From Acidobacteriota bacterium (GTDB lineage: Bacteria > Acidobacteriota > Blastocatellia > Pyrinomonadales > Pyrinomonadaceae), in the NCBI GenBank assembly GCA_003223935.1, contig QHXQ01000027.1, positions 1-64,000 on the forward strand: a stretch of DNA of 64,000 nucleotides, written 5' to 3'. The position numbers and the translations under genes are program-made. The notes below the pieces were generated by a model. That model did not search any database. It saw only the letters and a program-made list of their open reading frames with translations, and had not been told where the DNA came from. This document shows positions 26,275 to 34,979 of the stretch, in pieces (position 1 is the first letter of the stretch; every line of letters starts with the position of its first letter).

Positions 26275-26652
26275 ATGAAACTCTTCAGCATCGAAGAAGC
26301 GAATGAGTTGTTGCCGGTTGTGCGGCGCATTGTCGCCGGCATCACGCGGGCGCACGCTGAAGTGTTGAAGTTTCAAGCGGCGGCCAAGCTTGCGGCCGAA
26401 GGCGCGGAACTCGGTGGCGGCTTCATGCCGGGCGGCGCGCGCTATGTGGCGGCCTTGATGCGGCTCATCGAACGTGCGAGCGAACTTGAGGTGCTCGGCG
26501 TGCAGTTGAAAGACTACGCGCGCGGGCTGGTTGACTTCCCTTCGCTCCGCGACGGGCGCGTCGTCCTGCTCTGCTGGGAACTCGGCGAGGGCGACCGGAT
26601 CGAATGGTGGCACGAAACCGAGGCCGGCTACGCAGGCCGGCAACCGCTCTGA
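26275..26652 (+). CDS. DUF2203 family protein
   Basis: 125 residues. The protein has the family pattern throughout: FSIEEANELLPVVRRIV at the start, a helical middle (RAHAEVLKFQAAAKLAAEGA), then VLGVQLKDYARGLVDFPSLR, DGRVVLLCWELGEG and HETEAGYAGRQPL at the end. DUF2203 proteins are small cytoplasmic proteins of unknown function. There is no Shine-Dalgarno site because the space before the ATG is the right arm of an inverted heptamer repeat. Confidence 0.88.
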   Translation: MKLFSIEEANELLPVVRRIVAGITRAHAEVLKFQAAAKLAAEGAELGGGFMPGGARYVAALMRLIERASELEVLGVQLKDYARGLVDFPSLRDGRVVLLCWELGEGDRIEWWHETEAGYAGRQPL

Positions 26653-26655
26653 AAC

Positions 26656-26820
26656 AAAGTAGAAGGTAGAAAGGCGAAAAGGCGAAGGGCGAAAGCGCAG
26701 ATACGCCTGTAGCGTGATCTGAAAAAGATCAGAGCATAGCTCTGTCCTAACTGTCGCCTTGCTCCTTTCCCCTTTCGTCTTACTTCAGCCCTTCACCTTC
26801 TCTACTTTTCCTTGTGCCAT
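26656..26820. repeat. imperfect heptamer inverted repeat with inner hairpins
   Basis: The purine-rich left arm (26656-26695) is a run of AGGCGAA/GGTAGAA-type heptamers. The pyrimidine-rich right side (about 26755-26815) is its diverged complement. Between them are two small hairpins (GATCT/AGATC and AGAGC/GCTCT, near 26716-26744). The rest of 26653-26984 holds nothing else I recognise except the leader of the RDD gene. Confidence 0.65.
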
Positions 26821-26984
26821 TCCCCAGCGCAAACACATTGGCTTGTATATTTTCTGGTTGACGACTTAAAGTAATCTCTGATAGCATCCGCCGCGACTCC
26901 GCTAAGGGCTTAGAGTTACCGGCTGCGCCCGTCCGTGTCTGATTTTCATTTTTGAGCGAGCAAGAGGAGAGAAGCTGATCCGTT

Positions 26985-28349
26985 ATGCTGTGTGCTGCGT
27001 GCCGTGCCGTTTACGATAGTTCGCTGGCCGCATGCCCCATCTGCCACGCGCCGAATGTGGCGACTCCAAGTTACCGAAGAATCGCTATGACTCCTTCAGC
27101 CAGCCCCGAACCGACAGCCGCAGACATCCAAGACAACGCCGCCGCACCGCCCGCTTCGACTCTAATCGAGTTTCCGACGCCGGGCCGCGGGCCGCGCCCG
27201 CAGTGGCGCAAGGAGTTGAGCGAGCGCGTGCGCGAGATTCAGCAGCGCAAAGCGCAAGAGGCTGCGCGCGAAGCCGAAGCAGCGACACAAGGAACGGCAT
27301 CGTTCACATCACAGACTGACGCTACGCCCAATGCAGACGCGCAGGCAACGGCTCAAGAACCGGCCGCGCCGCCGCTCGGCCTTGTGCCGCCCGCGCCCGC
27401 GCCCGAAATGCACCCGCTCGCCCTCAAAGCACTCAAGCGGATCGAGCGCGCACGGCAGCAGTCGCCTGCTCCGCCTGCGCGCGCGCCGCGACGTGGGCAC
27501 GGCGCAGCCACGGCCGCCGCGCGCGTCGTCAGAGAGGAGTATCAAACTGCGTTCGAGACTGCGCCGCAACCCGCGCAACCCACTGCGCGCACGGCGGCCG
27601 ATGTCGCGCCCGAGCGTGCGCCGCAACCTGCGCCGCGCGCACAACAGAGCGCGGATATGGAGCAAGTCGCGCAGTCGGCACAGGCAGCGACGAATCAGAC
27701 GGCTGCGCCAATCGAACAGACGGCGCAGGCGCTTCAAGCTGAGCCGACGATTGAAACGGCGCGCCCGCTCAACCTAGTCGTCGTGCCGGCGCAGCCAACG
27801 ACGCAGACTGAGAACGCCGACACAGAGACGGACGCACGACATAAATCACGCCGCCACATTCCGGTTGTGCTTGATGAAGCGTATCTTGCACGGCGTGAAA
27901 CCGCAGAGACTGTGGCCGTAGCGCCACCCGCACCGCAAGCCGAAATTCACGCGCCGCTACTGAAGCGTGCAGCCGGCGGCATTATTGATCTACTGGTCGT
28001 CGCGTTCGCGGCGACGCCATTCGCGGCCATCATCGAGTTGACCAACGGTAACTGGTCAGACCCGCGCGTCGCCGGTTCGCTCGGCGGCATCGTCGTCGTG
28101 TTGATGTTTCTCTACTTGATGGCCTCGACGGCGCTCGCAGGCCGGACGTGGGGCATGTCACTCGTCGCCTTGCGCACGGTTGACGCCGACACGGGTCGCG
28201 CGCCGACCACAGGTCAATGCGTCCGGCGCGCGCTCGGTTACATGCTCGCACTCGCCATCGGCGGACTCGGCTTACTTTATGCTCTCTTCGACGCCAAAGG
28301 GCGCGCGCTCCAAGATCATCTCTCCGGCACTGTCGTCGTGCGCGAGTAA
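26985..28349 (+). CDS. RDD-family membrane protein with N-terminal zinc ribbon
   Basis: 454 residues. An N-terminal zinc-ribbon-like motif (MLCAACRAVYDSSLAACPIC) is followed by ~290 residues of Ala/Pro/Gln-rich low-complexity linker and a C-terminal RDD domain (about 325-454). That domain starts LLKRAAGGIIDLLVVAFAAT and contains three membrane helices and the closing GRALQDHLSGTVVV. The RDD name refers to its Arg-Asp-Asp positions (R, D and D are seen in the first and last helices). Function is unknown, possibly transport. A strong terminator follows. Confidence 0.85.
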   Translation: MLCAACRAVYDSSLAACPICHAPNVATPSYRRIAMTPSASPEPTAADIQDNAAAPPASTLIEFPTPGRGPRPQWRKELSERVREIQQRKAQEAAREAEAATQGTASFTSQTDATPNADAQATAQEPAAPPLGLVPPAPAPEMHPLALKALKRIERARQQSPAPPARAPRRGHGAATAAARVVREEYQTAFETAPQPAQPTARTAADVAPERAPQPAPRAQQSADMEQVAQSAQAATNQTAAPIEQTAQALQAEPTIETARPLNLVVVPAQPTTQTENADTETDARHKSRRHIPVVLDEAYLARRETAETVAVAPPAPQAEIHAPLLKRAAGGIIDLLVVAFAATPFAAIIELTNGNWSDPRVAGSLGGIVVVLMFLYLMASTALAGRTWGMSLVALRTVDADTGRAPTTGQCVRRALGYMLALAIGGLGLLYALFDAKGRALQDHLSGTVVVRE

Positions 28350-28371
28350 GCGATAACACATCACTTGACTG

Positions 28372-28407
28372 AAAGCTCTGCGCTGCCAATCGCAGCGCAG
28401 AGCTTTT
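28372..28407 (+). terminator. intrinsic terminator
   Basis: A 15-base-pair stem (AAAGCTCTGCGCTGC with its complement), a 5-base loop and a final TTTT lie 23 bases after the RDD gene. Confidence 0.9.
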
Positions 28408-28451
28408 GTTAATTGCTCTTTATCACCAACAGCACATGTGCAGAAGTTGAC

Positions 28452-28492
28452 AACTAACAAATAACCAATAACAAATTACCAAGAACAAACTC
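28452..28492. repeat. heptamer array directly upstream of the RqcH start codon
   Basis: AACTAAC, AAATAAC, CAATAAC, AAATTAC, CAAGAAC, then AAACTC and the ATG at 28493: five heptamers of the form xAAxxAC with no inverted partner. No Shine-Dalgarno site is present in this leader. Confidence 0.8.
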
Positions 28493-29983
28493 ATGCACGA
28501 GCAACTGATCGCGGCCATCGTCAAAGAGATCGCGCCTGTGCTCACGGGGCAGACGTTGGGCAAGGTGTGGCAACTCGCGCGCGTGGCGCTCGTGTTCGAC
28601 TTCCGTCTGCGCGACGAACGCTATCTGTTCATCGCCGTCGAGCCGAACGAACCGCGCTTGTATCTTGTCCGGCGCACGGTGCGCGAGTTGGAGCGACAGA
28701 CGCTCGCGCCCGAACCGTTCCTGCTCATGCTGCGCAAACAACTCGGCGGCGCGCGGCTCGTGAATTTAACGAAAGATGAAGGCGACCGCGTCGTGCGTTT
28801 CCATTTTGCCGCGCGCGATGTGATCGGCGCAGAACACGAAGCGACGCTCGTCGCGCAACTGACCGGGCGGGCCGCGAACTTGTTCCTGCTCGATGAGGCA
28901 AAACGGATCGTCGCTTCTTTGCGCCCCGCGCACGGCGCAGGCCAAGAGATCGGTGAAGCTTATCAACCGCCACAGTCGCGGCGGGCAGACGCGGCGCAGT
29001 CGGTTGCGCCGTCACCGTTCGCGCAAGGCGCGTTCGCCTCTTTGTCGGAAGCGGCCGATGCTTACTATCAAAAGCGCGCGGCTGAACGCGCGTTCGATGC
29101 GCGCGCGGCGGCTCTTGCAGCGCGGCTGCGGCAAGAGACGGCGCGGCGGGAAAAGTTGCAAAGCAACCTTGCGCGCGACCTCGCCGCGCACGGCGACGCC
29201 GACGAGCACAGACGCATCGGCGATCTGCTGCTCGCCAATCTCGCCACCGCCGAGCGCAATGGTGCGCGGGTGCGGCTTACGGATTACTACGCCGATGGTG
29301 CGCCGCTCATCGAGTTAGAGATTGACGAGCACGCGACGCTGCAAGAGGAAGCCGCGCGCAGCTTCGCACGCTACACAAAGGCTAAACGCGCGGCACAAGA
29401 GATCAACGAGCGGCTTGCGATTTTGCAGACAGAGCTGGCTGCGCTCGCGTTGCAACGCGCCGAACTCGCCCGCGCCATTGCCGCCCGCGATGCAGATGCG
29501 CTGGAAAAAATCGCCGCACAGTTTGACAAACGCACGGGCCAGCGCGGCGCAGAGACAAAAGCAAAACAGAAGAAAGGGCCGGCGAAGGGCGCAAGCAAAG
29601 CGACGGAGCAGGCTAAGGTCGCGCGTGTGTATCGTTCGTCCGACGGCTATGAGATTCTGGTCGGGCGCGGGGCACGTGATAACGACCTGCTGACGTTTCG
29701 GCTCGCCCGCCCGCACGATCTGTGGCTGCACGCGGCCGACTATCCCGGCTCGCACGTCATCGTGCGCAACCCACAACGCACAGAGTTGCCGCAGCGCACA
29801 GTCATCGAAGCCGCGCAACTTGCCGCGCACTTCAGTCAAGCGAAGCAAGACGCGAAGGTCGCCGTTCATTACACGCAGCGCAAGTTCGTCGCTAAGTCCA
29901 AAGGCGCAGCACCCGGTCTCGTCCGCATCGCCAGCTTTCGCACCATGCTCGTCGCACCGCGCGAGAGCGGCGAGCGCATTTGA
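28493..29983 (+). CDS. rqcH: RqcH/NFACT-family ribosome quality control protein
   Basis: 496 residues. NFACT-N domain at the start (MHEQLIAAIVKEIAPVLTGQ ... EPNEPRLYLVRR), helical coiled middle (about 195-345: YYQKRAAERAFDARAAALAA, FARYTKAKRAAQEINERL) and a C-terminal NFACT-R domain (YRSSDGYEILVGRGARDNDL, LWLHAADYPGSHVIVRN, VHYTQRKFVAKSKGAAPG). RqcH binds stalled 50S subunits with peptidyl-tRNA and adds alanine tails that mark the chain for degradation. The older name is fibronectin-binding protein FbpA. The length is a little short of Bacillus RqcH (about 570 residues). A heptamer array replaces the leader. Confidence 0.9.
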   Translation: MHEQLIAAIVKEIAPVLTGQTLGKVWQLARVALVFDFRLRDERYLFIAVEPNEPRLYLVRRTVRELERQTLAPEPFLLMLRKQLGGARLVNLTKDEGDRVVRFHFAARDVIGAEHEATLVAQLTGRAANLFLLDEAKRIVASLRPAHGAGQEIGEAYQPPQSRRADAAQSVAPSPFAQGAFASLSEAADAYYQKRAAERAFDARAAALAARLRQETARREKLQSNLARDLAAHGDADEHRRIGDLLLANLATAERNGARVRLTDYYADGAPLIELEIDEHATLQEEAARSFARYTKAKRAAQEINERLAILQTELAALALQRAELARAIAARDADALEKIAAQFDKRTGQRGAETKAKQKKGPAKGASKATEQAKVARVYRSSDGYEILVGRGARDNDLLTFRLARPHDLWLHAADYPGSHVIVRNPQRTELPQRTVIEAAQLAAHFSQAKQDAKVAVHYTQRKFVAKSKGAAPGLVRIASFRTMLVAPRESGERI

Positions 29984-30005
29984 AGCGGGAGCAAAGGCGA
30001 AGCAA

Positions 30006-30037
30006 AAGAGGCTGCCTATGATTGAAGGCAGCCTCTT
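30006..30037 (+). terminator. intrinsic terminator, possibly bidirectional
   Basis: A 12-base-pair stem (AAGAGGCTGCCT with its complement) and an 8-base loop lie between the convergent rqcH and radical SAM genes. Confidence 0.8.
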
Positions 30038-30060
30038 CGTTTGTGCGTTTTATGTTGGTT

Positions 30061-31785
30061 TCAATCGCCGACGGCCGATGCTGATCCGTGCGTGCGTGTC
30101 GGTTGGTGCAGCACGCTGGCGTCTATCATGTTGAGGCCGCGGACGGTCTCGAAGCCGGGCACGATCTCTTGCTCAAACGGCAGCATGCCGGCGCGATTAC
30201 GCTTGCGTCCGGTGAAGTCTAAGTAGAGATGTCTGCGCATGAAGCGGTCGGGCACACCGGCGAAACGCCAGAGCGGGTACTTGATCCCACGACCGAACAG
30301 CTTCTTGCCGATCATCTTGTAGTAGAGCGGCACGCCCAGAGAGAATTTGGTGGCTGCCTTCTGCCCGCCGTACCAGAATTCGAGATTGTACTTCCAGCAG
30401 GTGAAGAAGAACTCCCATTGCAAGTCGGTCATCTCGATCAGCTTCGCGCTCTTCTTCGCGGCCATGCGTGTATCTTCGAGCGGCACAAAGAACGTGGGCA
30501 CGAACGTCCCCTTAGCGTCGCGCAGGTCGGAGAGCAAGTCGAGCGACTGCTTGGTGTCTTCGTCCGTCTCGCCCGGCAGCCCGATGATGAAGGTGCAGAA
30601 CGGAAACCAGTTGTGCCGGTTCAGAATCTCCATGCCCTTGAGCACAACGTCGCGCCACTGGTGCGCTTTGTATGGATAGCCCTTGCCCTTCATGTAGGTG
30701 TTGAAGAGGCGCGGGCTGCCGGTCTCAAGCCCGATGATCGGATCGATGCACTTCTTGTTTGGATCGGTCGAGTCTGGATGATGCACGTGCGAGTAAGGCA
30801 CAAGCAGCGGCGTCAGACGCTCGATGATCGAAGGGTCTTTGACGACCGGGGCCATCGTGATGTGCGAGGTCTGCAAGGTCTCGACGCCGGGCACGGCCTT
30901 GACGCTGCGGAACATGGTTTCGAGCGCGGGCAAGTTGGGCGTGAAGTTCGGCAGTTGTTCGTAGAGGAACATGTCCTCACTGGAGAACATGATCTCGGTC
31001 GCGCCTTGGCGCGCGTTGACCTCTGTGCTGGCGATGATGTGTTCGAGCGGGAATGAGCGCCCGACCTTCGTCGCTGGCGAACAGAACTGACAACCGCGCC
31101 CGCACCCCCTAGTGATCTCGACCACGCCGAAGGTCGAACGATGGCGCACAACCGGAATCTCTTCGACCGTCGGCTGCGTCTCCTTCGAGAACTTGACGAT
31201 GCGCGGCAACGTCGGGTCGCCTTCGATGATGCGCTTGAACAGTTCGCTGAAGACGCGCTCGATCTCGCCGTCAATCAGATAATCAATCTTGAACTCGTCG
31301 AGCCGGTTCGCTTTCTCTAGCTGCCATGCGCCGGGGCCGCCAACGACGATCTTCGGTTTGTATTTTTGAATCGCCGGATGCGTAACGATGCGTATGAACT
31401 CGTGCGCATTCAAGGGGATCAGGCTTTGCCCGGCCAGCTTGGAATAAACGTCGGTTGCGTAGGAGATGCCGAGCGGGTTGTGCGCGTGAATGGCGACGAC
31501 CTTTGTTTCCGGCCCGACGAAACGGTCGAGGTATTCGAGGTAGCAGGTCACCACGTCTGCTTCGTCGTATTCGCGCAGCAGGAGTGTTTCAACCATGCGC
31601 AGGCCGTTCGGCACGTACTTGGCGCGCCCGTCGGGCCATGATTCGTTCTGTAGAGATTCCGGTGGAATGAGTTTTTTGCTGTACTTAAAGGGGATGGTGG
31701 CCGACATCATCTGCTGCCAAATGCTGTGATGCCATTCGCTCGCCTCCGAGTTCGAGGCGGTCAGAACGATTCTGGGAGAACCCAT
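30061..31785 (-). CDS. B12-binding-type radical SAM protein
   Basis: 574 residues from ATG 31785, preceded by GAGGAG nine bases upstream; the frame is open 14 codons further up. The N-terminal ~200 residues have a Rossmann-like fold (VVAIHAHNPLGISYATDVYS, KIVVGGPGAWQLEKANRLDE, DYLIDGEIERVFSELF) typical of B12-binding-like domains in this class. The radical SAM domain begins at VVEITRGCGRGCQFCSPATK with C228-x3-C232-x2-C235 for the 4Fe-4S cluster. ETGSPRLF and FIIGLPGETDED are further family motifs. The radical reaction and product are unknown. The cobalamin-type domain could be degenerate. Confidence 0.9.
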   Translation of the reverse strand: MGSPRIVLTASNSEASEWHHSIWQQMMSATIPFKYSKKLIPPESLQNESWPDGRAKYVPNGLRMVETLLLREYDEADVVTCYLEYLDRFVGPETKVVAIHAHNPLGISYATDVYSKLAGQSLIPLNAHEFIRIVTHPAIQKYKPKIVVGGPGAWQLEKANRLDEFKIDYLIDGEIERVFSELFKRIIEGDPTLPRIVKFSKETQPTVEEIPVVRHRSTFGVVEITRGCGRGCQFCSPATKVGRSFPLEHIIASTEVNARQGATEIMFSSEDMFLYEQLPNFTPNLPALETMFRSVKAVPGVETLQTSHITMAPVVKDPSIIERLTPLLVPYSHVHHPDSTDPNKKCIDPIIGLETGSPRLFNTYMKGKGYPYKAHQWRDVVLKGMEILNRHNWFPFCTFIIGLPGETDEDTKQSLDLLSDLRDAKGTFVPTFFVPLEDTRMAAKKSAKLIEMTDLQWEFFFTCWKYNLEFWYGGQKAATKFSLGVPLYYKMIGKKLFGRGIKYPLWRFAGVPDRFMRRHLYLDFTGRKRNRAGMLPFEQEIVPGFETVRGLNMIDASVLHQPTRTHGSASAVGD

Positions 31786-32048
31786 AACAGTCAACTCCTC
31801 GCTGGCGCTGGGACAAACAGCGTGCAATAAGATCGCGCCGCACGGCGCGCACCCATCGTCAACTTACATAGGGTCTGAGTATCAAGTTCACGCGGGCTTA
31901 AGTAGTCTCATCATGCTTGTCGGCAAAGCCTCATGTAGGTCTAGGCTTTGAGACGAGGAATCATGCGCCCGCCGGTCGGTAAATCATAGACCTTAAGAGT
32001 CGCGTGATTTTAAACAGCAGCCCATAAATAAGCAACTGATAATTACTA
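31786..32048. other. non-coding stretch upstream of the radical SAM gene
   Basis: No convincing gene. It contains a weak hairpin (AAAGCCT with AGGCTTT, 31925-31949) and an AT-rich part near 32000-32050; it should carry the radical SAM promoter on the minus strand. Confidence 0.4.
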
Positions 32049-32175
32049 AAGCTGTCCGTCGTTAGTGGTCAGTTGTCCGTTGTTCTTTGCTTCGTCATCT
32101 GCTCGTTCTAGCTTTAGCCTGCAACTCACGCCAGCAGCACAACGGACAACTGACCACTGACGACGGACAATTTTG
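32049..32175. repeat. heptamer inverted-repeat element, copy 2
   Basis: Arms 32052-32083 and 32139-32170 pair at 30 of 32 positions around a 55-base loop. Both arms and loop are clearly homologous to the element at 21641-21770 and lie in the same orientation. AAAG precedes and TTTT follows the arms, as in the other copy. It lies before the lipocalin-like gene. Confidence 0.88.
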
Positions 32176-32236
32176 TTAGCCCGCGCTATTATCTTCAAGG
32201 CGGCAAGCCCGATAAATTTATACTCGATGGACATGC

Positions 32237-33421
32237 ATGAGCACTAATTTCATCGCACCGTTGGAACGACTGGCGAGCGACCTGTTGGACGGACTGGCAG
32301 ACGTGCTCGTCGGGCGCGCTGCAACCTTGCGCGACGGCACGGAGCACGTTGGCGTCGAGTTGCCGCGCGACCTCTACGCGCATGCGGGCGCGCAAACCGA
32401 ATGGTGGTATTACACGGGCCACATGCAGACGGGCGCGGGTCGGCGCTTCGGCTTCGAGTTAGTCTTCTTCAAGCGGCGCACAGACTTAGATCGCTTCGGT
32501 GTCGTGCCCTTGCGCCTCGTCGCCAATCCGCTCTACCTCGCGCACTTCGCCATCACGGACGAGACGCGCGCTACGTTTCGCTACGAGCATCGCAAGAGCG
32601 CGAACGGTCTCCTTGATCTGCCGGCGCGTGCGAGCGCCAAGCGTTATGAGGTGCGCTTGGGCGACTGGTCTGTGCGCGAAATGGCCGGCGCGCATCGCTT
32701 GCGTGCGACGTTGGGCGATGATCTGATCTTCGAGGTCGCTTTGCGCCCCACAAAACCGGCCGCGCTCAACGGTCAGCAAGGCATCGGCGTCAGCTTCAAA
32801 GATGCGGGTGAAGCGTCGCGCTATTTCTCTTACACGCGCATGGCGGCTGAGGGGCGCATCACTTGGGGTGGTGAGACTGAAGCTTGTACGGGCGCGGCGT
32901 GGATGGATCGCGAGTTTGGTACGTGGCGCACGACCGAGAAGCAGCAAGGGTGGGATTGGTTCAGCGTGCAACTGGCGACGGGCGCAGAGGTAATGGTCTA
33001 TCACCTGCGCGACCGCGCAGGTCGCCCATCAGAATTTTCGAGCGGCACGTTCGTTGATGCTGAAGGGCGTTGGACGCATTTGACATTCGCAGACTTCACA
33101 CTTGAAGCGACCGCACACTGGCGCAGCCCGCGCACCGACGCAACCTATCCGAGCGGTTGGCGGCTGCGCGTCCCGCGCGAACAGATCGATCTCAACATCA
33201 CGCCCGTCATCAAAGATCAAGAACTCGACACGCGCGGCACGACGATGATCGTCTATTGGGAGGGCACGTGCACGGTCGAGGGCCAGCACGGCGAGACGAC
33301 GACGGACGGGCGCGCCTACGTCGAACTCGTCGGCTACGACCGCTCGCACGAGCAGCCTTCGATCACAACCTTCCTCTTCCGCGACGCCCTCGATAAAGGC
33401 TGGCGCAGCGTCTTCGGTTAG
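32237..33421 (+). CDS. CrtC/AttH-type lipocalin-like protein
   Basis: 394 residues, no signal peptide. The double-lipocalin CrtC/AttH pattern is present: TEWWYYTGHMQTGAGRRFGF near residue 53, FELVFFKRR, LYLAHFAITDE, YFSYTRMAAEG, then GAAWMDREFGTWRTTEKQQG (the conserved WMDRE with downstream W), GWDWFSVQLATG and PSGWRLRVP. Related proteins include carotenoid 1,2-hydratase and AttH, which hydrate or bind hydrophobic molecules. No carotenoid genes are nearby, so a hydratase role is not supported by context; a lipid- or terpenoid-binding role is likelier. Confidence 0.85.
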   Translation: MSTNFIAPLERLASDLLDGLADVLVGRAATLRDGTEHVGVELPRDLYAHAGAQTEWWYYTGHMQTGAGRRFGFELVFFKRRTDLDRFGVVPLRLVANPLYLAHFAITDETRATFRYEHRKSANGLLDLPARASAKRYEVRLGDWSVREMAGAHRLRATLGDDLIFEVALRPTKPAALNGQQGIGVSFKDAGEASRYFSYTRMAAEGRITWGGETEACTGAAWMDREFGTWRTTEKQQGWDWFSVQLATGAEVMVYHLRDRAGRPSEFSSGTFVDAEGRWTHLTFADFTLEATAHWRSPRTDATYPSGWRLRVPREQIDLNITPVIKDQELDTRGTTMIVYWEGTCTVEGQHGETTTDGRAYVELVGYDRSHEQPSITTFLFRDALDKGWRSVFG

Positions 33422-33455
33422 AGATCAGTACCACCTGCTGTATTGACCTACGCTC

Positions 33456-34979
33456 TTACTTCCCTGCTGCTATGTCATCGAGTAAGGTCTGTGCCCGCGC
33501 GCGTAGCTGTGGCGCGGTGCTCATGCGGATGACTTTCTCCAGCGTCTCGCGGGCGGCGGGCAAGTCTTTCTGCCGCAGATAAACTTGCGCGAGGATGAAA
33601 GTCAGATCGGGTCGGCCCGGCGAGAGCGCGAGCGCCTGTTTGAGCAGCGTGACAGCCTCGGCCAGACGCTCGCCCGTGACAAGATTGACGAAGGCGAGCA
33701 GGCGATAGCTTTCGGGGAAACGCGGCTCAAGCATGATCGCACGTTGCAGTTCTGCGCGCATCACGCGCGCGACCTCCGGGCTGTAGCCTGTCGTCGCTTG
33801 CTCCTCGTCCATCCCTTCACGACTCAGCGCGTAAGCATAGTAGTAGTGCGCAAGGCAACTATCAGGCGCGAGCGTGACGGCTTGCCGCAACTGCTCTTCG
33901 GCTTCGGCAAAACGACGCTGCCGCACACGTGTCATGCCAAGTGCGGCGCGCGCCTCTGCAAGCTTTTCGTCGAGCGCGACCGCGCGTTGCAGATACTTCG
34001 CGGCGTCTTCGGGACGTTCAATGTGCAGGAGCAAGTCGCCGAGATAGTATTGCGCTTCGGCTTCAGTCAACGATTGCTCGTGCAACTCTGTGTCGCTGCC
34101 GCTCCGGTTATCAACCGCAATGGCGCGCACCGGATACTCGCCGCGCTCGACATAAGCCGTTAGCTCGGTCTCGATTGTTTGGTAGTCGGCATGGAACGAC
34201 TGTTGGAAGCTACGCTCGACGGGCAGACCCGCGGCCAGCATTTCCATGAAGCGCAGAAGTTGCAACTGTCGCCGGCCTTCGTTGCCGGAGATCAGATAAT
34301 GGACGAGCGCCCAAGCCTGCGCATAGAAGATGTCGTTGCGTTCATCTTCGACATAATCGGCCGAACCGCGCTCGATCCGGAAGAGTTGCGCGAGCGTGAG
34401 CAGTTTGTGTTCGCGTAAAAATTGTACGTGCCTTTGGATCGGCGTGCCGAGCACGCCGCCGCGCGTCGAGAGACTGAACGTGCTGTAATACTGCGCCAGT
34501 CCTTCGTTCAACCAATCGGGCACATGGCGCGCGCTACCCGCGATCAGCAGATGCACAGACTCATGCTGCGGCAGCGCGTATAAATCTTCGGCGGGCAGAC
34601 CCAAAGGCAGCACGATATAGTTCGTGTCGAGTCCGGCTTGAAAGTAACCTGTGAAGCTGATGGTGCGCTTACGATAGAGCGGGCGAAACGGACTGTAAGC
34701 ATCATAACTGCTAAAGACGACCACGCGCGTCGGCACCGGCGCGTTCAACCCGAACGCCGGAAACAACTCAGCGAAGGCGGCGCGAAACTGTTCAAACCGC
34801 GCCGCCACTCGCCGCATCTCCACCTCGCTCGCATCACCCACAAACAGATAATGCGCCGAGCGTACGCTCGTCCACTGCTCTTTAGTTGCTGCGCCCGACA
34901 CGCTGCATGCAAGACAGAAGATCACGCCCATGACGCACGCGCCACGCCTTAGTAGTCGGTCTGCGCAAGGGCCGCTCAT
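33456..34979 (-). CDS. secreted TPR protein with gluzincin-like HExxH motif
   Basis: 507 residues. The start overlaps the stop of the gene upstream (ATGA), so translation is coupled. Signal peptide MGVIFCLACSVSGAA at about 17-31. A peptidase-like domain (about 35-280) contains LPQHESVHLLI (H139-E-S-V-H143) followed after about 15 residues by NEGLAQYYS, the two-part zinc motif of gluzincin peptidases. The C-terminal ~240 residues hold tetratricopeptide repeats. Likely a periplasmic zinc peptidase of the DUF1570/MA family; activity is untested. Its partner has a similar motif pair. Confidence 0.82.
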   Translation of the reverse strand: MSGPCADRLLRRGACVMGVIFCLACSVSGAATKEQWTSVRSAHYLFVGDASEVEMRRVAARFEQFRAAFAELFPAFGLNAPVPTRVVVFSSYDAYSPFRPLYRKRTISFTGYFQAGLDTNYIVLPLGLPAEDLYALPQHESVHLLIAGSARHVPDWLNEGLAQYYSTFSLSTRGGVLGTPIQRHVQFLREHKLLTLAQLFRIERGSADYVEDERNDIFYAQAWALVHYLISGNEGRRQLQLLRFMEMLAAGLPVERSFQQSFHADYQTIETELTAYVERGEYPVRAIAVDNRSGSDTELHEQSLTEAEAQYYLGDLLLHIERPEDAAKYLQRAVALDEKLAEARAALGMTRVRQRRFAEAEEQLRQAVTLAPDSCLAHYYYAYALSREGMDEEQATTGYSPEVARVMRAELQRAIMLEPRFPESYRLLAFVNLVTGERLAEAVTLLKQALALSPGRPDLTFILAQVYLRQKDLPAARETLEKVIRMSTAPQLRARAQTLLDDIAAGK

